Assembly: GCF_029029505.1 (NCBI RefSeq)
Contig: NZ_JAKJSD010000010.1
Location: forward strand, 101,322 to 165,321
Origin: Ancylomarina sp. DW003
GTDB taxonomy: Bacteria > Bacteroidota > Bacteroidia > Bacteroidales > Marinifilaceae
DNA: 64,000 nt
Reading direction: 5' to 3'
Of this stretch, positions 18,470 to 29,313 are shown in pieces (positions within the stretch are counted from its first letter, which is position 1; the number at the start of each line of letters is the position of its first letter). A model generated the notes under the pieces. It was given only the letters and a program-made list of their open reading frames with translations, was not told where the DNA came from and made no database searches. The position numbers and the translations under genes were made by a program.

Positions 18470-20056
18470 ATGGATTTATTATCATCAAGTTATTTCGTTC
18501 TATTTCTAATAGTTGCAATCGGATTTATAATTGGTAACATTAAAATAAAAGGCATCTCTCTTGATGTTTCTGCTGTTATCTTTGTCGCTCTTGTATTTGG
18601 CCACTTTGGTGTAAGTATTCCTATTGACATTCAAAAAATTGGTTTAACTCTATTTATTTTCACCATAGGTATTCAAGCCGGACCAGGATTTTTCGAATCC
18701 TTTCAAAAAAATGGACGTCAGCTTATAATATTGGCTTTTGTTCTTATTTCAAGTGCATCCTTAATTACTGTAGGGCTTGCTTTGGCCTTTAATGTCGATC
18801 TTAAGATTGCAATAGGTTTATTGACAGGATCCCTAACGAGTACTCCGGGGTTAGCAGCCGCAATAGAAAGCACAGGTTCTACTCTTTCATCAATTGGTTA
18901 CGGTATTGCTTACCCATTTGGTGTAATTGGTGTCATCTTATTTGTTCGCTTATATCCTAAACTTGTTGGTGTTGATATCGACAAAGAAGCCAAACAGTTG
19001 GAGGATGAAGATCAGAAAAAACATCCTGAACTATTCAATCGAAACTTTATCGTTGAAAATGAAAAGATAGTTGGTAAGACCATACGTGAACTAAAAGTTC
19101 GTGCTATGACACAAGCCAACATTACTCGAATAATGCACAATGGAGAGACTATTGTTCCCAGTCCGGATACAATTCTTCACAAACATGACATTATCAAGCT
19201 CATTGGTAGTGATCTTGCTCTGGAAAAAGCGAAGATTTTAATTGGAGAGGAAACTCAGGAAAAGATTCCTTTAAGTGTAGATTATGTGGTTGAAAGTATT
19301 TTAGTTACCAATAAAGATGTCGTAAATAAGACAATCGGCCAGCTAAATGTATTATCAAATTACAATGCTCGAATCACACGAATCAGAAGAGCGGGTATTG
19401 ATATTGCTCCTAGTTCAAAATCAATTATTCGTTTTGGAGATAAGCTTATTGTGGCCTGTGGTACCGGGAATATCAATAACGTTCGTCATCTCTTTGGTAA
19501 CGATGTTAAAAAATTATCCGACACCGACTTTTTCCCAATTGCAACCGGTATCGTATTAGGTGTTTTAGTTGGTAAGCTGAAGATTTCATTTTCGGATGAT
19601 TTTACCTTCTCGCTTGGATTAACAGGTGGCGTCTTAATGGTTGCCTTAGTGCTTAGTAGAATCGGAAAAACGGGTCCGGTTTTATGGACCATGTCTGGAA
19701 CAGCGAATCAGCTACTACGTCAGTTAGGTTTGCTTATGTTTTTAGCTGTTGTTGGAACTAGTGCGGGCTCTAAGCTTGTCGAAACTTTCCAGGAGTCAGG
19801 AATGCTACTTTTCGGGATAGGTATTGTAATCACGCTTATTCCTATGCTAATAACAACTTTAATCGGCCACTATTGGCTTAAAATGAACCTTCTTAACTTA
19901 TTGGGTGCTCTTACCGGTAGTATGACCAGTACACCAGGTTTAGCTGCCGTTGACGGTATGACTGACTCTAATGCTCAGGCTATTGCTTATGCAACAGTTT
20001 ATCCTATTGCTATGGTTTTTCTAATTGTATGCGTACAACTTGTCAGTATGATATAA
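18470..20056 (+). CDS. AspT/YidE-type antiporter with two TrkA-C domains
   Basis: A 528-residue inner-membrane protein of the aspartate:alanine exchanger family. Two five-helix blocks (about 1-170 and 350-528) each carry the repeat motif LTGSLTSTPGLAAA / LTGSMTSTPGLAAV, the family hallmark. Between them lie two RCK_C/TrkA_C domains (about 188-258 and 268-345), which usually bind a small ligand and gate transport. The family exchanges dicarboxylates or amino acids. The substrate here is unknown; the position next to pepE, an aspartyl dipeptidase, makes aspartate an attractive guess but no more. It has a bidirectional terminator. Confidence 0.9.
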   Translation: MDLLSSSYFVLFLIVAIGFIIGNIKIKGISLDVSAVIFVALVFGHFGVSIPIDIQKIGLTLFIFTIGIQAGPGFFESFQKNGRQLIILAFVLISSASLITVGLALAFNVDLKIAIGLLTGSLTSTPGLAAAIESTGSTLSSIGYGIAYPFGVIGVILFVRLYPKLVGVDIDKEAKQLEDEDQKKHPELFNRNFIVENEKIVGKTIRELKVRAMTQANITRIMHNGETIVPSPDTILHKHDIIKLIGSDLALEKAKILIGEETQEKIPLSVDYVVESILVTNKDVVNKTIGQLNVLSNYNARITRIRRAGIDIAPSSKSIIRFGDKLIVACGTGNINNVRHLFGNDVKKLSDTDFFPIATGIVLGVLVGKLKISFSDDFTFSLGLTGGVLMVALVLSRIGKTGPVLWTMSGTANQLLRQLGLLMFLAVVGTSAGSKLVETFQESGMLLFGIGIVITLIPMLITTLIGHYWLKMNLLNLLGALTGSMTSTPGLAAVDGMTDSNAQAIAYATVYPIAMVFLIVCVQLVSMI

Positions 20057-20070
20057 AATATAATTAAACA

Positions 20071-20110
20071 CAAAAAGAGCGCTCATTCTACAGAATAAGC
20101 GCTCTTTTTG
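20071..20110. terminator. Bidirectional terminator between convergent genes
   Basis: A 13-bp stem (CAAAAAGAGCGCT and its complement) with an extra ATTC/GAAT pairing inside. A and T runs flank it on both sides. It serves the antiporter (plus) and the lipoprotein (minus). Confidence 0.88.
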
Positions 20111-20127
20111 TATGGAAATTGAGAATA

Positions 20128-20718
20128 TTAAAATCCTCTCTGCTTAGCTTCCAGCTTTTGCATTTCAGCTTCATAAGTTTCTTTAAACTTATTGTAATCG
20201 TAATCCACTTTTAATTTCTCATCCTGAGATAATTTCTGCTCGATTGCTTTTTCCAAATCATCAGCGCTCATTTCAATAGCAATATAAGTCTTGTATTTGC
20301 TTTGAGCAGTACGAGTTTGCTTCTCACAAATCACTTTAATGTTATTCAATTGCTGATTGATCACCTCACGAGTTAAGCCTTCGAAACGTTCTTCAACCTG
20401 CTCAACATTATTCAACTCTGTTGAATTCACGTAATTATCAATCGTTCCTTTGATTGTAGATGCAACCAAAGAAGCCAACTCAGCACGAGCATTGGTTCCT
20501 GCTTTCTTCTTCGAAACCATTTGATCTAAACTCTCACCTATTGCTGAAGCTCTAAAATGCTTTTTGTCTGACTGATAGTCAGGACCTGTACAATAAACTT
20601 CAATTAATTCTTCGCCTTGTGATTTTGTAGATGCTACTTTTTCACTAGAACCACAAGAACTTAATCCGGCAGTCATTATCATTCCTAATCCTAGGATAAA
20701 TACTTGTTTCAGTTTCAT
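20128..20718 (-). CDS. LPP20-like lipoprotein
   Basis: A 196-residue lipoprotein. The ATG at 20718 gives a proper signal (MKLKQVFILGLGMIMTAGLSSC, lipid Cys22); a longer frame exists only from an upstream TTG. The Ala-rich helix GTNARAELASLVASTI, with later RTAQSKYKTYIAIEM, follows the LPP20 fold pattern (helix packed on strands), and the C-terminus is a charged helix. It lies 88 bp after a larger LPP20-like gene on the same strand, so they probably act together in the envelope. No enzyme motif. Confidence 0.75.
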   Translation of the reverse strand: MKLKQVFILGLGMIMTAGLSSCGSSEKVASTKSQGEELIEVYCTGPDYQSDKKHFRASAIGESLDQMVSKKKAGTNARAELASLVASTIKGTIDNYVNSTELNNVEQVEERFEGLTREVINQQLNNIKVICEKQTRTAQSKYKTYIAIEMSADDLEKAIEQKLSQDEKLKVDYDYNKFKETYEAEMQKLEAKQRGF

Positions 20719-20806
20719 AATTTTAAATTTATAATTCAGTTTCAAATCCTAATGTGTATTGAGTTTAAAACTGAATGATTTTAATAGATTTTATATTAGT
20801 TTATAT

Positions 20807-22198
20807 TTATAAATCGAGTTGATTTAATTTTGGTATAATCGTATTATGAATTTCTTCAACAGCCTGCTCATAAGCCTCTTTCACAGCATAATTATAACTA
20901 ACAGGTTTCATTCCCTTTACTTCATAAATGGCGTCGTTAAAAATCTCAAAACCTGACTTGATATCTGTTAATGAGAAAAAGCAATCCAGATATACGATAT
21001 GAACTTTATAGTTACGGCCTTTCTTTATCTCACCTTTTATTACATTGGTCTTTACATCAAGAATAACGTTAGCACTATCTTTGTCTTCAGTAAATGAGAA
21101 AAAATTCTCTGACAACTCTTTTTTAATTGCATTTTTCAGAATAGAACGCTTGGAGTCTTCACCAAAAATCTTTTCACTAAAAAGCATATAAGCTTTTAAA
21201 CGTTCAACATTTAAAGTAATATGACATTTCGGTGATAAGTCTGGAGTCAGGAACATTTTACAGAGTTCATAATCCTCATCATCAGCCTTTAGAATTGACG
21301 ATAAATCTAACCCCACTTCTATCTTTTGAAGCTTTTGCTTGGAAGTTACCCGAGTTAGTTGAGATGAAGCATAACCGAATTCATCTGTCTTCACTGACTT
21401 ATTTAAAATTCCGGCTCCAGTTACAAAATTCAAATTTAAAGGTAAACCAACCAATTCATTTTCTCCACTGTCAGCTATCCAATTTGCTTTTACAAGGAAT
21501 GGTTCTTTTATTGAAGTTGAGATTTCTATCTTAATGTTTTTCTTAACAGGAACCAATTCAACTCGTTTATAAATATTCTGAATACGCTTATAAATTTCTG
21601 TTCCCAAGTTAATCGACCCACCAAAAGTCATCACAGACAAATCCTCATCTAAATATTTCTTAACTGCATCAATTGCCTTGATATAATAATTCAAAGCTTG
21701 AATAATGTTCAGTTTTTTCTCATATTCCTGTGCTTCTTCAAAGTAGTTTTGAGCAATTTTTTTAGCCTTATTCAGTTTTAATCGTTGCATTAATGCAAAC
21801 TGTTTTTTCGATAAGCGATAATACTCCCAATACTCTTTACCCCTTTTATTATTCCATGATGCGACTAACTCGTACCCTTCCAGTTCTTGGACTAAAGACG
21901 TTTGTACTTGTGATTCGAACTCTTCTTTGAATCCTGTATTATCTTCGAACTGATGAAGAACTGAATTTGAAGAAATTTTAATAGAAATTTGTGATGCTAA
22001 ATCTTGCAATGCCTTATTTTTAGCTAACTGCATATAGTTTTCCACATTTTTGCTGACAACAGCAATACCAATATAGTATTCCGATGAAACAGGTCTGTTC
22101 TTAACCCATTTAGGAGGACGCTTTCTGGCAAAACTCGTACTTACAAATAGTAGCGTTATCAGTGAGAAACAAAAAAAGAGGCGTAGAAGTTTAATCAT
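20807..22198 (-). CDS. Secreted LPP20-domain protein
   Basis: A 463-residue protein with signal peptide MIKLLRLFFCFSLITLLFVS...FA. Residues ~28-160 read as an LPP20 domain: RKRPPKWV, YYIGIAVVS, then AKNKALQDLASQISIKISS and YEYYRLSK-like strands. A helix rich in Lys/Ala (160-195) precedes two further beta-rich segments, the last (about 320-460) again LPP20-like with KGRNYKVHIVYLDC. It may be a periplasmic assembly factor or a scaffold in the outer membrane. It lies 67 bp after recX on the same strand. Confidence 0.7.
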   Translation of the reverse strand: MIKLLRLFFCFSLITLLFVSTSFARKRPPKWVKNRPVSSEYYIGIAVVSKNVENYMQLAKNKALQDLASQISIKISSNSVLHQFEDNTGFKEEFESQVQTSLVQELEGYELVASWNNKRGKEYWEYYRLSKKQFALMQRLKLNKAKKIAQNYFEEAQEYEKKLNIIQALNYYIKAIDAVKKYLDEDLSVMTFGGSINLGTEIYKRIQNIYKRVELVPVKKNIKIEISTSIKEPFLVKANWIADSGENELVGLPLNLNFVTGAGILNKSVKTDEFGYASSQLTRVTSKQKLQKIEVGLDLSSILKADDEDYELCKMFLTPDLSPKCHITLNVERLKAYMLFSEKIFGEDSKRSILKNAIKKELSENFFSFTEDKDSANVILDVKTNVIKGEIKKGRNYKVHIVYLDCFFSLTDIKSGFEIFNDAIYEVKGMKPVSYNYAVKEAYEQAVEEIHNTIIPKLNQLDL

Positions 22199-22265
22199 GG
22201 TATTTTATTTGGATGAAATTTAAAGGTAAAAATTCTAAGCAAGAAACGTGCCATTGAGTAGCACC

Positions 22266-22760
22266 TTAATTATCTTTATGTAATAATTTATCTACGATTT
22301 TTAATATCAGATTCGATTCAAATCCCCTGGATTGAGCGAAACGATATAGTTTTGCCTTTAATTTAAAAGAATCTTCCTCACGAGTAGTTCTTAATTTTGA
22401 ACTTAAAATATCCTCAAGGTTTTCCTCGTAAATCTCTTCAGAAATACTTTCGAAAGCTTCCATGATAATAAATTCAGGAATTTGTTTCTGCTTTAAATGA
22501 TGCGAAATCTTAATGCGTCCCCATTTATTGAACTTATATTTATCACGTACATAGAAACCTGTGTATCGCTTCTCATCAATAAATTTATCATCAATAAGTG
22601 ACTGTATAATTTCATCTTGCTCATCGTAAGACAAAGTCCAGTTTTCAAGTTTCTTTCTAATATCCGAACAACACTTTTCCTGACGACTACAAATGAATTG
22701 CATTTTCGAAAGTGCTGAAGAGTAACTAATCTCTTTCGTTTTTTTTTCTTCTGAATACAT
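22266..22760 (-). CDS. recX: RecX regulatory protein
   Basis: A 164-residue, highly charged, all-helical protein of three-helix repeats that binds RecA filaments and limits their growth. Motifs typical of RecX are present: SALSKMQFICSRQEKCCSDIRKKL, FIDEKRYTGFYVRDKYKFNKWGRIKISHHLK and the closing AQSRGFESNLILKIVDKLL. It lies 20 bp after prmC and is probably translated from the same mRNA. recA is not in the window. Confidence 0.88.
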   Translation of the reverse strand: MYSEEKKTKEISYSSALSKMQFICSRQEKCCSDIRKKLENWTLSYDEQDEIIQSLIDDKFIDEKRYTGFYVRDKYKFNKWGRIKISHHLKQKQIPEFIIMEAFESISEEIYEENLEDILSSKLRTTREEDSFKLKAKLYRFAQSRGFESNLILKIVDKLLHKDN

Positions 22761-22780
22761 CCTGAAAGTTATTAAATTGC

Positions 22781-23641
22781 TTACAATTCTGCTGAGGTCA
22801 TTCGATCTCTCCCATTCAAATCTTTCATCACTTTTATGGAAGAGAAACCTAGATTCTCCAAAAGTTCCATCATTTCCCTTCCCAAAGCTTCATTAATTTC
22901 AAAATATAGCTTACCTCCTTTTTTCAAATGTGTTTTAGCAAACTCAGCTATTCTTCTATAGAAAATGAGGGGATCATTATCATCAACAAAAAGAGCTGTA
23001 TGAGGTTCGTAGGCAAGTACATTCTTTTCCATCAACTCTTTTTCCGATTCTTTCACATATGGCGGATTACTCACAATAATATCGAACGATTTCTCCCACG
23101 AATATTTCTCCCATTTCAGAAAGTTGCGAAGGTGAAAATTAATTGTAACATTATTCAAAACCGCATTTTCTTTTGCTATTACGATTGCCCCTTCTGAAAT
23201 ATCTACAGAACTAACATTCGCACCTGCTATATTATGAGCTAAGACAATTGGAATGCAGCCACTTCCTGTTCCAATATCAAGAATATTAGGCTCTTCTACT
23301 TTATTATCATTGATAATAGCATGAACCAATTCCTCGGTTTCCTGTCTGGGAATCAAAGTATGTTGATTCACTTTAAAGACTAGATCGTAAAATTCTGTTT
23401 CACCAATTACATATTGAATTGGAACTGAACTTTTCAAGTCCTCTAAAGCCTTAAGGATATCTTCTAAGTTATTTTGTTTAATTTTCTCTCCCTTATTTAA
23501 TTGAATCTCAATTTTTGAGTATTTTAGTAAATATTCAAGAAGAATATATGTGATGTTTTCAATTTCTCTTTGAGGATAGATAGCTTTAAGTTCCTCTCTG
23601 AAAAGAGATTGCACACTTTTTATGGTATAGTCAGAGTTCAT
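22781..23641 (-). CDS. prmC: Release factor glutamine methyltransferase
   Basis: SAM-dependent N5-methylation of the GGQ glutamine in release factors 1 and 2. A 286-residue protein with an N-terminal helical domain (1-85), the linker motif IPRQETEELV (97-106), the SAM-binding loop DIGTGSGCI (122-130) and the catalytic NPPY at 192-195, which binds the glutamine side chain. First gene of a prmC-recX unit with a promoter box just upstream. Confidence 0.95.
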   Translation of the reverse strand: MNSDYTIKSVQSLFREELKAIYPQREIENITYILLEYLLKYSKIEIQLNKGEKIKQNNLEDILKALEDLKSSVPIQYVIGETEFYDLVFKVNQHTLIPRQETEELVHAIINDNKVEEPNILDIGTGSGCIPIVLAHNIAGANVSSVDISEGAIVIAKENAVLNNVTINFHLRNFLKWEKYSWEKSFDIIVSNPPYVKESEKELMEKNVLAYEPHTALFVDDNDPLIFYRRIAEFAKTHLKKGGKLYFEINEALGREMMELLENLGFSSIKVMKDLNGRDRMTSAEL

Positions 23642-23658
23642 TTTGTTCGGATTTTAAG

Positions 23659-23666
23659 CAAATATA
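23659..23666 (-). promoter_or_regulatory. Putative -7 box for prmC-recX
   Basis: The minus strand reads TATATTTG, an exact TAnnTTTG match, 17 bp before the prmC start, implying a very short leader. Confidence 0.5.
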
Positions 23667-23716
23667 CGAATCTTCTATCTATACGTTTAATGATTACAAT
23701 AGCTTAAATCATACTT

Positions 23717-25183
23717 ATGATTTTCAACTGGAATGACTTGTGGCTTTATCTGTTCGGTTTGTTAGGAACAATTTATATCCTAACTATCGTCTTTACACTC
23801 ATTGTAGTCATACTTGAAAATAGAAGCCCTCAAAAAACTATTTCCTGGATTCTTGTTTTGATACTTCTACCCATTATTGGTTTAATATTCTATTCTGTTT
23901 TTGGTCAAAGCTATAGAAAACAAAAAATGTTTAGCTTAAAGGGACTTGGTGACTTGAAATGGTTACAAAAATTAAGTCAAAATCAGAAAGGTGAACTTGA
24001 AAAAAGCAAATTGCTTAAAGATGAGCGAATTCATGAGAAAAAAAATGTAATGACATTGCTCCTAAGTAACTCAAAAGCACTACTTACGGGGCAAAACAGA
24101 GTTAAAGTTCTTAACGATGGCGAAGAAACATTCAATGAAATATATAATGCTCTTCGCAAAGCTAATGAACATATACATTTAGAATATTATATAATAGAAG
24201 ATGGCGAATTAGCTAGTGAGCTTCATGAAATACTAATAGATAGAGCAAAAGCAGGTGTTGAAATACGTATTATATATGATGGGGTCGGAAGTTGGAAGCT
24301 CAGTCAAGACTATATAGGTAGTCTGAGAAGTGTTGGTGTTAAGATTCATGCCTTCCTTCCTGTTCGTTTTCCAATCCTAACCAGTCGAATCAATTATCGC
24401 AATCATAGAAAAATAATTGTTATTGATGGAAAGACAGCATTTGTAGGTGGTTTGAACTTTGCAGATCGTTATAAAAATGGGATCCCTGAAATTGGAATCT
24501 GGCGAGATACCCATCTGAAAATTGTAGGAGAAGCTGCTAGTAGTTTACAAATCGTTTTCCTCATTGACTGGTATTTTGTTAGACAGGAAGTGCTACTTGA
24601 TGAAAAATACAGACCTAATTTCAAAGTAAAAGAACGCTGTTTGATTCAAATTGTTTCTTCGGGAGCCGATTCTGATTGGGCTAGTATTTTACAAGCATAT
24701 TTCTCGGCGATTGCCTCTGCTAAACAAAATGTGTACATCTCTTCGCCTTACTTTATGCCCAATGGAAGTATCCTAATGGCTCTAAAAACAGCTGCTATGA
24801 GTGGTATTGATGTTAGAGTACTAATTCCTGAAAAATCAGATTCAGCTATGACTTTTTATGGCACTCTATCTTACATAGAGGAATTATTAGAAGCAGGTGT
24901 AAAAATCTATTTCTACAAAGCAGGCTTTAATCACAGTAAAATAATGATGGTCGATGGAATTATCTCTACAGTAGGAACTGCTAATATGGATATCAGAAGT
25001 TTCGAACAGAATTTTGAAGTCAATGCTTTAGTTTACGACGAAAAGGTTACTATGGAGCTTAGAGAACGATTTCTAAATGATCTCGAGCAAAGTGACCTGA
25101 TTGATTTAAAAACGTGGCAAAAGCGACCTAAGAGTCAAAAAATCAAAGAATCTTTAGCACGTATATTCACTCCTCTTTTATAA
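23717..25183 (+). CDS. cls: Cardiolipin synthase
   Basis: A 488-residue phospholipase-D-superfamily enzyme that joins two phosphatidylglycerols to make cardiolipin and glycerol at the inner membrane. Two transmembrane helices occupy residues ~8-60. The two HKD motifs are HRKIIVIDG with His230 and HSKIMMVDG with His406, each followed by a GGLN or GTAN stretch. The length matches bacterial ClsA. It is divergent from prmC and converges on the next gene with a 1-bp gap and no terminator between. Confidence 0.95.
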   Translation: MIFNWNDLWLYLFGLLGTIYILTIVFTLIVVILENRSPQKTISWILVLILLPIIGLIFYSVFGQSYRKQKMFSLKGLGDLKWLQKLSQNQKGELEKSKLLKDERIHEKKNVMTLLLSNSKALLTGQNRVKVLNDGEETFNEIYNALRKANEHIHLEYYIIEDGELASELHEILIDRAKAGVEIRIIYDGVGSWKLSQDYIGSLRSVGVKIHAFLPVRFPILTSRINYRNHRKIIVIDGKTAFVGGLNFADRYKNGIPEIGIWRDTHLKIVGEAASSLQIVFLIDWYFVRQEVLLDEKYRPNFKVKERCLIQIVSSGADSDWASILQAYFSAIASAKQNVYISSPYFMPNGSILMALKTAAMSGIDVRVLIPEKSDSAMTFYGTLSYIEELLEAGVKIYFYKAGFNHSKIMMVDGIISTVGTANMDIRSFEQNFEVNALVYDEKVTMELRERFLNDLEQSDLIDLKTWQKRPKSQKIKESLARIFTPLL

Positions 25184-25184
25184 T

Positions 25185-26051
25185 CTATTTCCTCAGATGA
25201 TTTCTTAATGTTCTTGTACTATCCTCCAATGCATATTCGTATTCTCCTTCTACATATTCAAGAATAAATTCCTGATAATGCTTTTTTATTCTTTGTTGAA
25301 TATATATATCACTGGTTTGATAGGAAAAATGCTCTCTCTTCTTAATATATAGCATAAAAATCTCAAGCTTATCTCCTGACAACTGTGTTATTTCATGTAC
25401 TATTTGCTTGTTAAATTTTAGATTTAATTTATCTAAATTAGCTTCTTTAGCTTTCAAGTTCTTTAGAATTTTATTTCTATTGGGATATTTTCTTCCTGAA
25501 GACATGCTTAATCCAAATCCTCCTCCAGTTCTATTTAGTGCAAGTGCCTCCTTCATATACAATTTAAGATCTCCAAAGTTCCAACCAGCAACTACATCTT
25601 TCTCTACAGGTAATTCTTTTTTAGCAAAGTTGTATTTAAACTGTTCCCAAGTTCCCAAAGAGTATATATCAACTTCCTCTAGCATATAACTCGTTCTATC
25701 CAAAAACAACTCCTGAAAAGCTGTCCCATCAGTTATTTCTTCTGTTACCGGAATTATTTTCTCAGCAAAGCCAAGCGAAGAAACCCTTAAACTTTGATTT
25801 GGTTTTACAGTCACTTTAAAAAAACCAAGGCTATCACAAATAACTCCCCAATAAGTATCATCTAATTTAATATGAGAATAAGGAATGCCTTCAAGTGTAG
25901 ATGCATCGATTACTTTTCCAGATAGCACGAAGTTTTCATCATTTTCTGATTCTTGAGCTTCAGAAACAAATGGCAGCAGTGTGAAACTACTAATAAAAAT
26001 GAGGAATATATAAATCGATTTCAAGGTTAGCTTTCTTTTTAAGTGACACAT
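25185..26051 (-). CDS. Secreted carboxypeptidase-regulatory-like domain protein
   Basis: A 288-residue exported protein. The signal peptide covers about residues 1-32 (KSIYIFLIFISSFTLLPFVSEAQE). Residues ~40-115 form a CarboxypepD_reg-like beta-sandwich (FVLSGKVIDASTLEGIPYSHIKLDDT...GFFKVTV), like the N-terminal domain of TonB receptors but without a barrel. The rest is alpha-helical and charged, of unknown role. Such orphan domain proteins are common in Bacteroidota. Single-gene unit. Confidence 0.78.
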   Translation of the reverse strand: MCHLKRKLTLKSIYIFLIFISSFTLLPFVSEAQESENDENFVLSGKVIDASTLEGIPYSHIKLDDTYWGVICDSLGFFKVTVKPNQSLRVSSLGFAEKIIPVTEEITDGTAFQELFLDRTSYMLEEVDIYSLGTWEQFKYNFAKKELPVEKDVVAGWNFGDLKLYMKEALALNRTGGGFGLSMSSGRKYPNRNKILKNLKAKEANLDKLNLKFNKQIVHEITQLSGDKLEIFMLYIKKREHFSYQTSDIYIQQRIKKHYQEFILEYVEGEYEYALEDSTRTLRNHLRK

Positions 26052-26143
26052 AAAGATATGACTTGAAACCCTTAGATTATAAGCTTATTACATTTTTTAA
26101 CAGAGATTAACCTCCTTTATTACTCTCAAAACACAATAAAAAA

Positions 26144-26169
26144 GCCGAATCAATAAAATTTGATTCGGC
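26144..26169 (-). terminator. Intrinsic terminator after the DHOD-like gene
   Basis: A perfect 10-bp stem (GCCGAATCAA / TTGATTCGGC) with a 6-nt loop. A seven-base A run lies on the left, so the minus transcript ends in U. It lies 24 bp past the stop of the DHOD-like gene. Confidence 0.87.
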
Positions 26170-26192
26170 CATAAAATATCTTTTTTACAAAA

Positions 26193-27185
26193 TTACATGA
26201 CAAAATTTCTAAAATGTTTCATAAACTGTACTCTTTCAAAAGCTGCCGGATCATTAGATTTATTCTGGCTTAATTTTCCTTGGAAATCACTTACATTTTT
26301 GAAGCCTTGATCTTCCATCCAAGAATAAATTTCTTTAGTTAAAGTATCAATATAGCCTGGTCCTTCTTTATAAATAATTGAAGCCAGCTGAACAGCATCT
26401 GCTCCGGCCAAAAGTTGCTTAATAATACTTTCTGATGAATGAATTCCTGTTGTTGCTGCAATTGAGCATTTTACTCTATCGCGAAGAATACCAACCCATC
26501 TCAAGGTGTTTTTAAAATCATCAGCTCCTGACAATACCTGTCCCGTATTTAAAGATAAATTATGAATGTCAATATCAGGACTATAAAAACGATTAAACAT
26601 CACAACACCTTCAGCTCCCGAATCATCTAACTTCTTAACCATATGAGCCAAATTAGAATGGTACGGGCTGATTTTTAGTGACACAGGTAAAGCAACTTGT
26701 TTCTTAACTGCTTTTAGTACCTCATAATATATATTCTCATTCTCATCAACAGAACGATTTAAATCAGTAGGCAAAACAAAGAAGTTAATCTCTAAAGCAT
26801 CTGCTCCGGCCTTTTCTATTTCTTGTGCTAAATAGGTCCATTTTTGAGAACTTACACAATTAATACTGGCAATAATTGGAATAGATACAGCTGCCTTTGC
26901 TTCTTTAATTAATCTCAAATATTTTCGAACCAGATCCTCTTCCGGCTCATCGTTCATATAATCAAATGTTTCAGGGTAAATATATGGGCGATTTGTCATA
27001 TTTAACATCTGCTCATCCATCTCCATTACAATTTCTTCTTCGAATATCGACTTAAGAACAACTGCTGCTGCACCATTAGCTTCAAGCTCCTGAATCTTTT
27101 CTACAGAATCAGTAAGACCTGAACTTGCAACAATAATTGGGTTCTTTAATTCTAATCCTAGATAGTTTGTGCTTAAGTTTGGCAT
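26193..27185 (-). CDS. Dihydroorotate-dehydrogenase-like flavoprotein
   Basis: A 330-residue FMN-dependent TIM-barrel protein of the PyrD superfamily. It starts PNLSTNYLGLELKNPIIVASSGLT, has the barrel strand PIIASINCVS with a Cys near the active-site position, LPVSLKISPY, and a phosphate-binding end (AATTGIHSSE...AGADAVQLAS). This is the 'dihydroorotate dehydrogenase-like' group often found in Bacteroidota alongside a true pyrD, so a role outside pyrimidine synthesis is likely. The electron acceptor and substrate are unknown. Downstream of atpDC but with its own promoter. Confidence 0.8.
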   Translation of the reverse strand: MPNLSTNYLGLELKNPIIVASSGLTDSVEKIQELEANGAAAVVLKSIFEEEIVMEMDEQMLNMTNRPYIYPETFDYMNDEPEEDLVRKYLRLIKEAKAAVSIPIIASINCVSSQKWTYLAQEIEKAGADALEINFFVLPTDLNRSVDENENIYYEVLKAVKKQVALPVSLKISPYHSNLAHMVKKLDDSGAEGVVMFNRFYSPDIDIHNLSLNTGQVLSGADDFKNTLRWVGILRDRVKCSIAATTGIHSSESIIKQLLAGADAVQLASIIYKEGPGYIDTLTKEIYSWMEDQGFKNVSDFQGKLSQNKSNDPAAFERVQFMKHFRNFVM

Positions 27186-27280
27186 AAGATTTTGTTTTAT
27201 TAGGTGTTTATTGTTTGGATTTTGTTTTTCTGAACAGGCATTTCAGCTTCACAATACGGTGACCTGAAAACCTTAATAAA

Positions 27281-27312
27281 CAAATTTAACTCAGACTCGC
27301 TTATAATTCAAA
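27281..27312 (-). promoter_or_regulatory. Promoter of the DHOD-like gene
   Basis: On the minus strand, TTTG (27312-27309) is followed after 20 bp by TAAATTTG (27288-27281). Both boxes match the Bacteroidota consensus at the expected spacing; the leader would be about 90 nt. This is the best promoter match in the window. Confidence 0.65.
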
Positions 27313-27379
27313 TCGATAATCTTTATATAAATATAGTTAATCCAAATCAGTAATTCATTACAAAACACAGCTAAATAGA

Positions 27380-27406
27380 AAGGCTTGCCGAACAACGACA
27401 AGCCTT
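27380..27406 (-). terminator. Hairpin after atpC
   Basis: An 8-bp stem AAGGCTTG / CAAGCCTT with an 11-nt loop, followed on the minus strand by TTTCTATTT. It lies 23 bp past the atpC stop. The U tract is interrupted, so it is weaker than the others. Confidence 0.65.
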
Positions 27407-27429
27407 AAAATATTATAAAATGAATTAGC

Positions 27430-27666
27430 TTAATCAGCTAAAACTGTCACTATATTCTTTTTACATTCAACTACACCTCCATCAACTTCGAACAATTCTT
27501 CTTGTCCTTCTGTGGTCACAATTCTAATCACACCTCGATCAAGGGTTGAGATTATTGGTGCGTGATTCTTTAGAATCTCAAAGGAACCGCTAATCCCAGG
27601 TAGTTGAACCAGATCAACTTCACCAGAAAACATTTTCTTTTCAGGTGTTACAATTTCTAAAAGCAT
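27430..27666 (-). CDS. atpC: F1 ATP synthase epsilon subunit, short form
   Basis: A 78-residue protein made only of the N-terminal beta-sandwich of epsilon (LEIVTPEKKMFSGEVDLVQLPG...GSFEILKNHAPIISTL). The C-terminal helical hairpin, which inhibits ATP hydrolysis in longer epsilon subunits of ~130 residues, is absent. The frame ends cleanly and a terminator follows, so this is the native length, as in many Bacteroidota. It is 41 bp after atpD. Confidence 0.93.
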   Translation of the reverse strand: MLLEIVTPEKKMFSGEVDLVQLPGISGSFEILKNHAPIISTLDRGVIRIVTTEGQEELFEVDGGVVECKKNIVTVLAD

Positions 27667-27707
27667 TTTAATCAGTTTTAAGTTTAAGTACTTGATATAC
27701 TTTTTAC

Positions 27708-29270
<1,563 letters not shown>

Positions 29271-29313
29271 TTATCCTTAAAAAGGATGAATTTATCTTAT
29301 ATTTTTAATCAAC

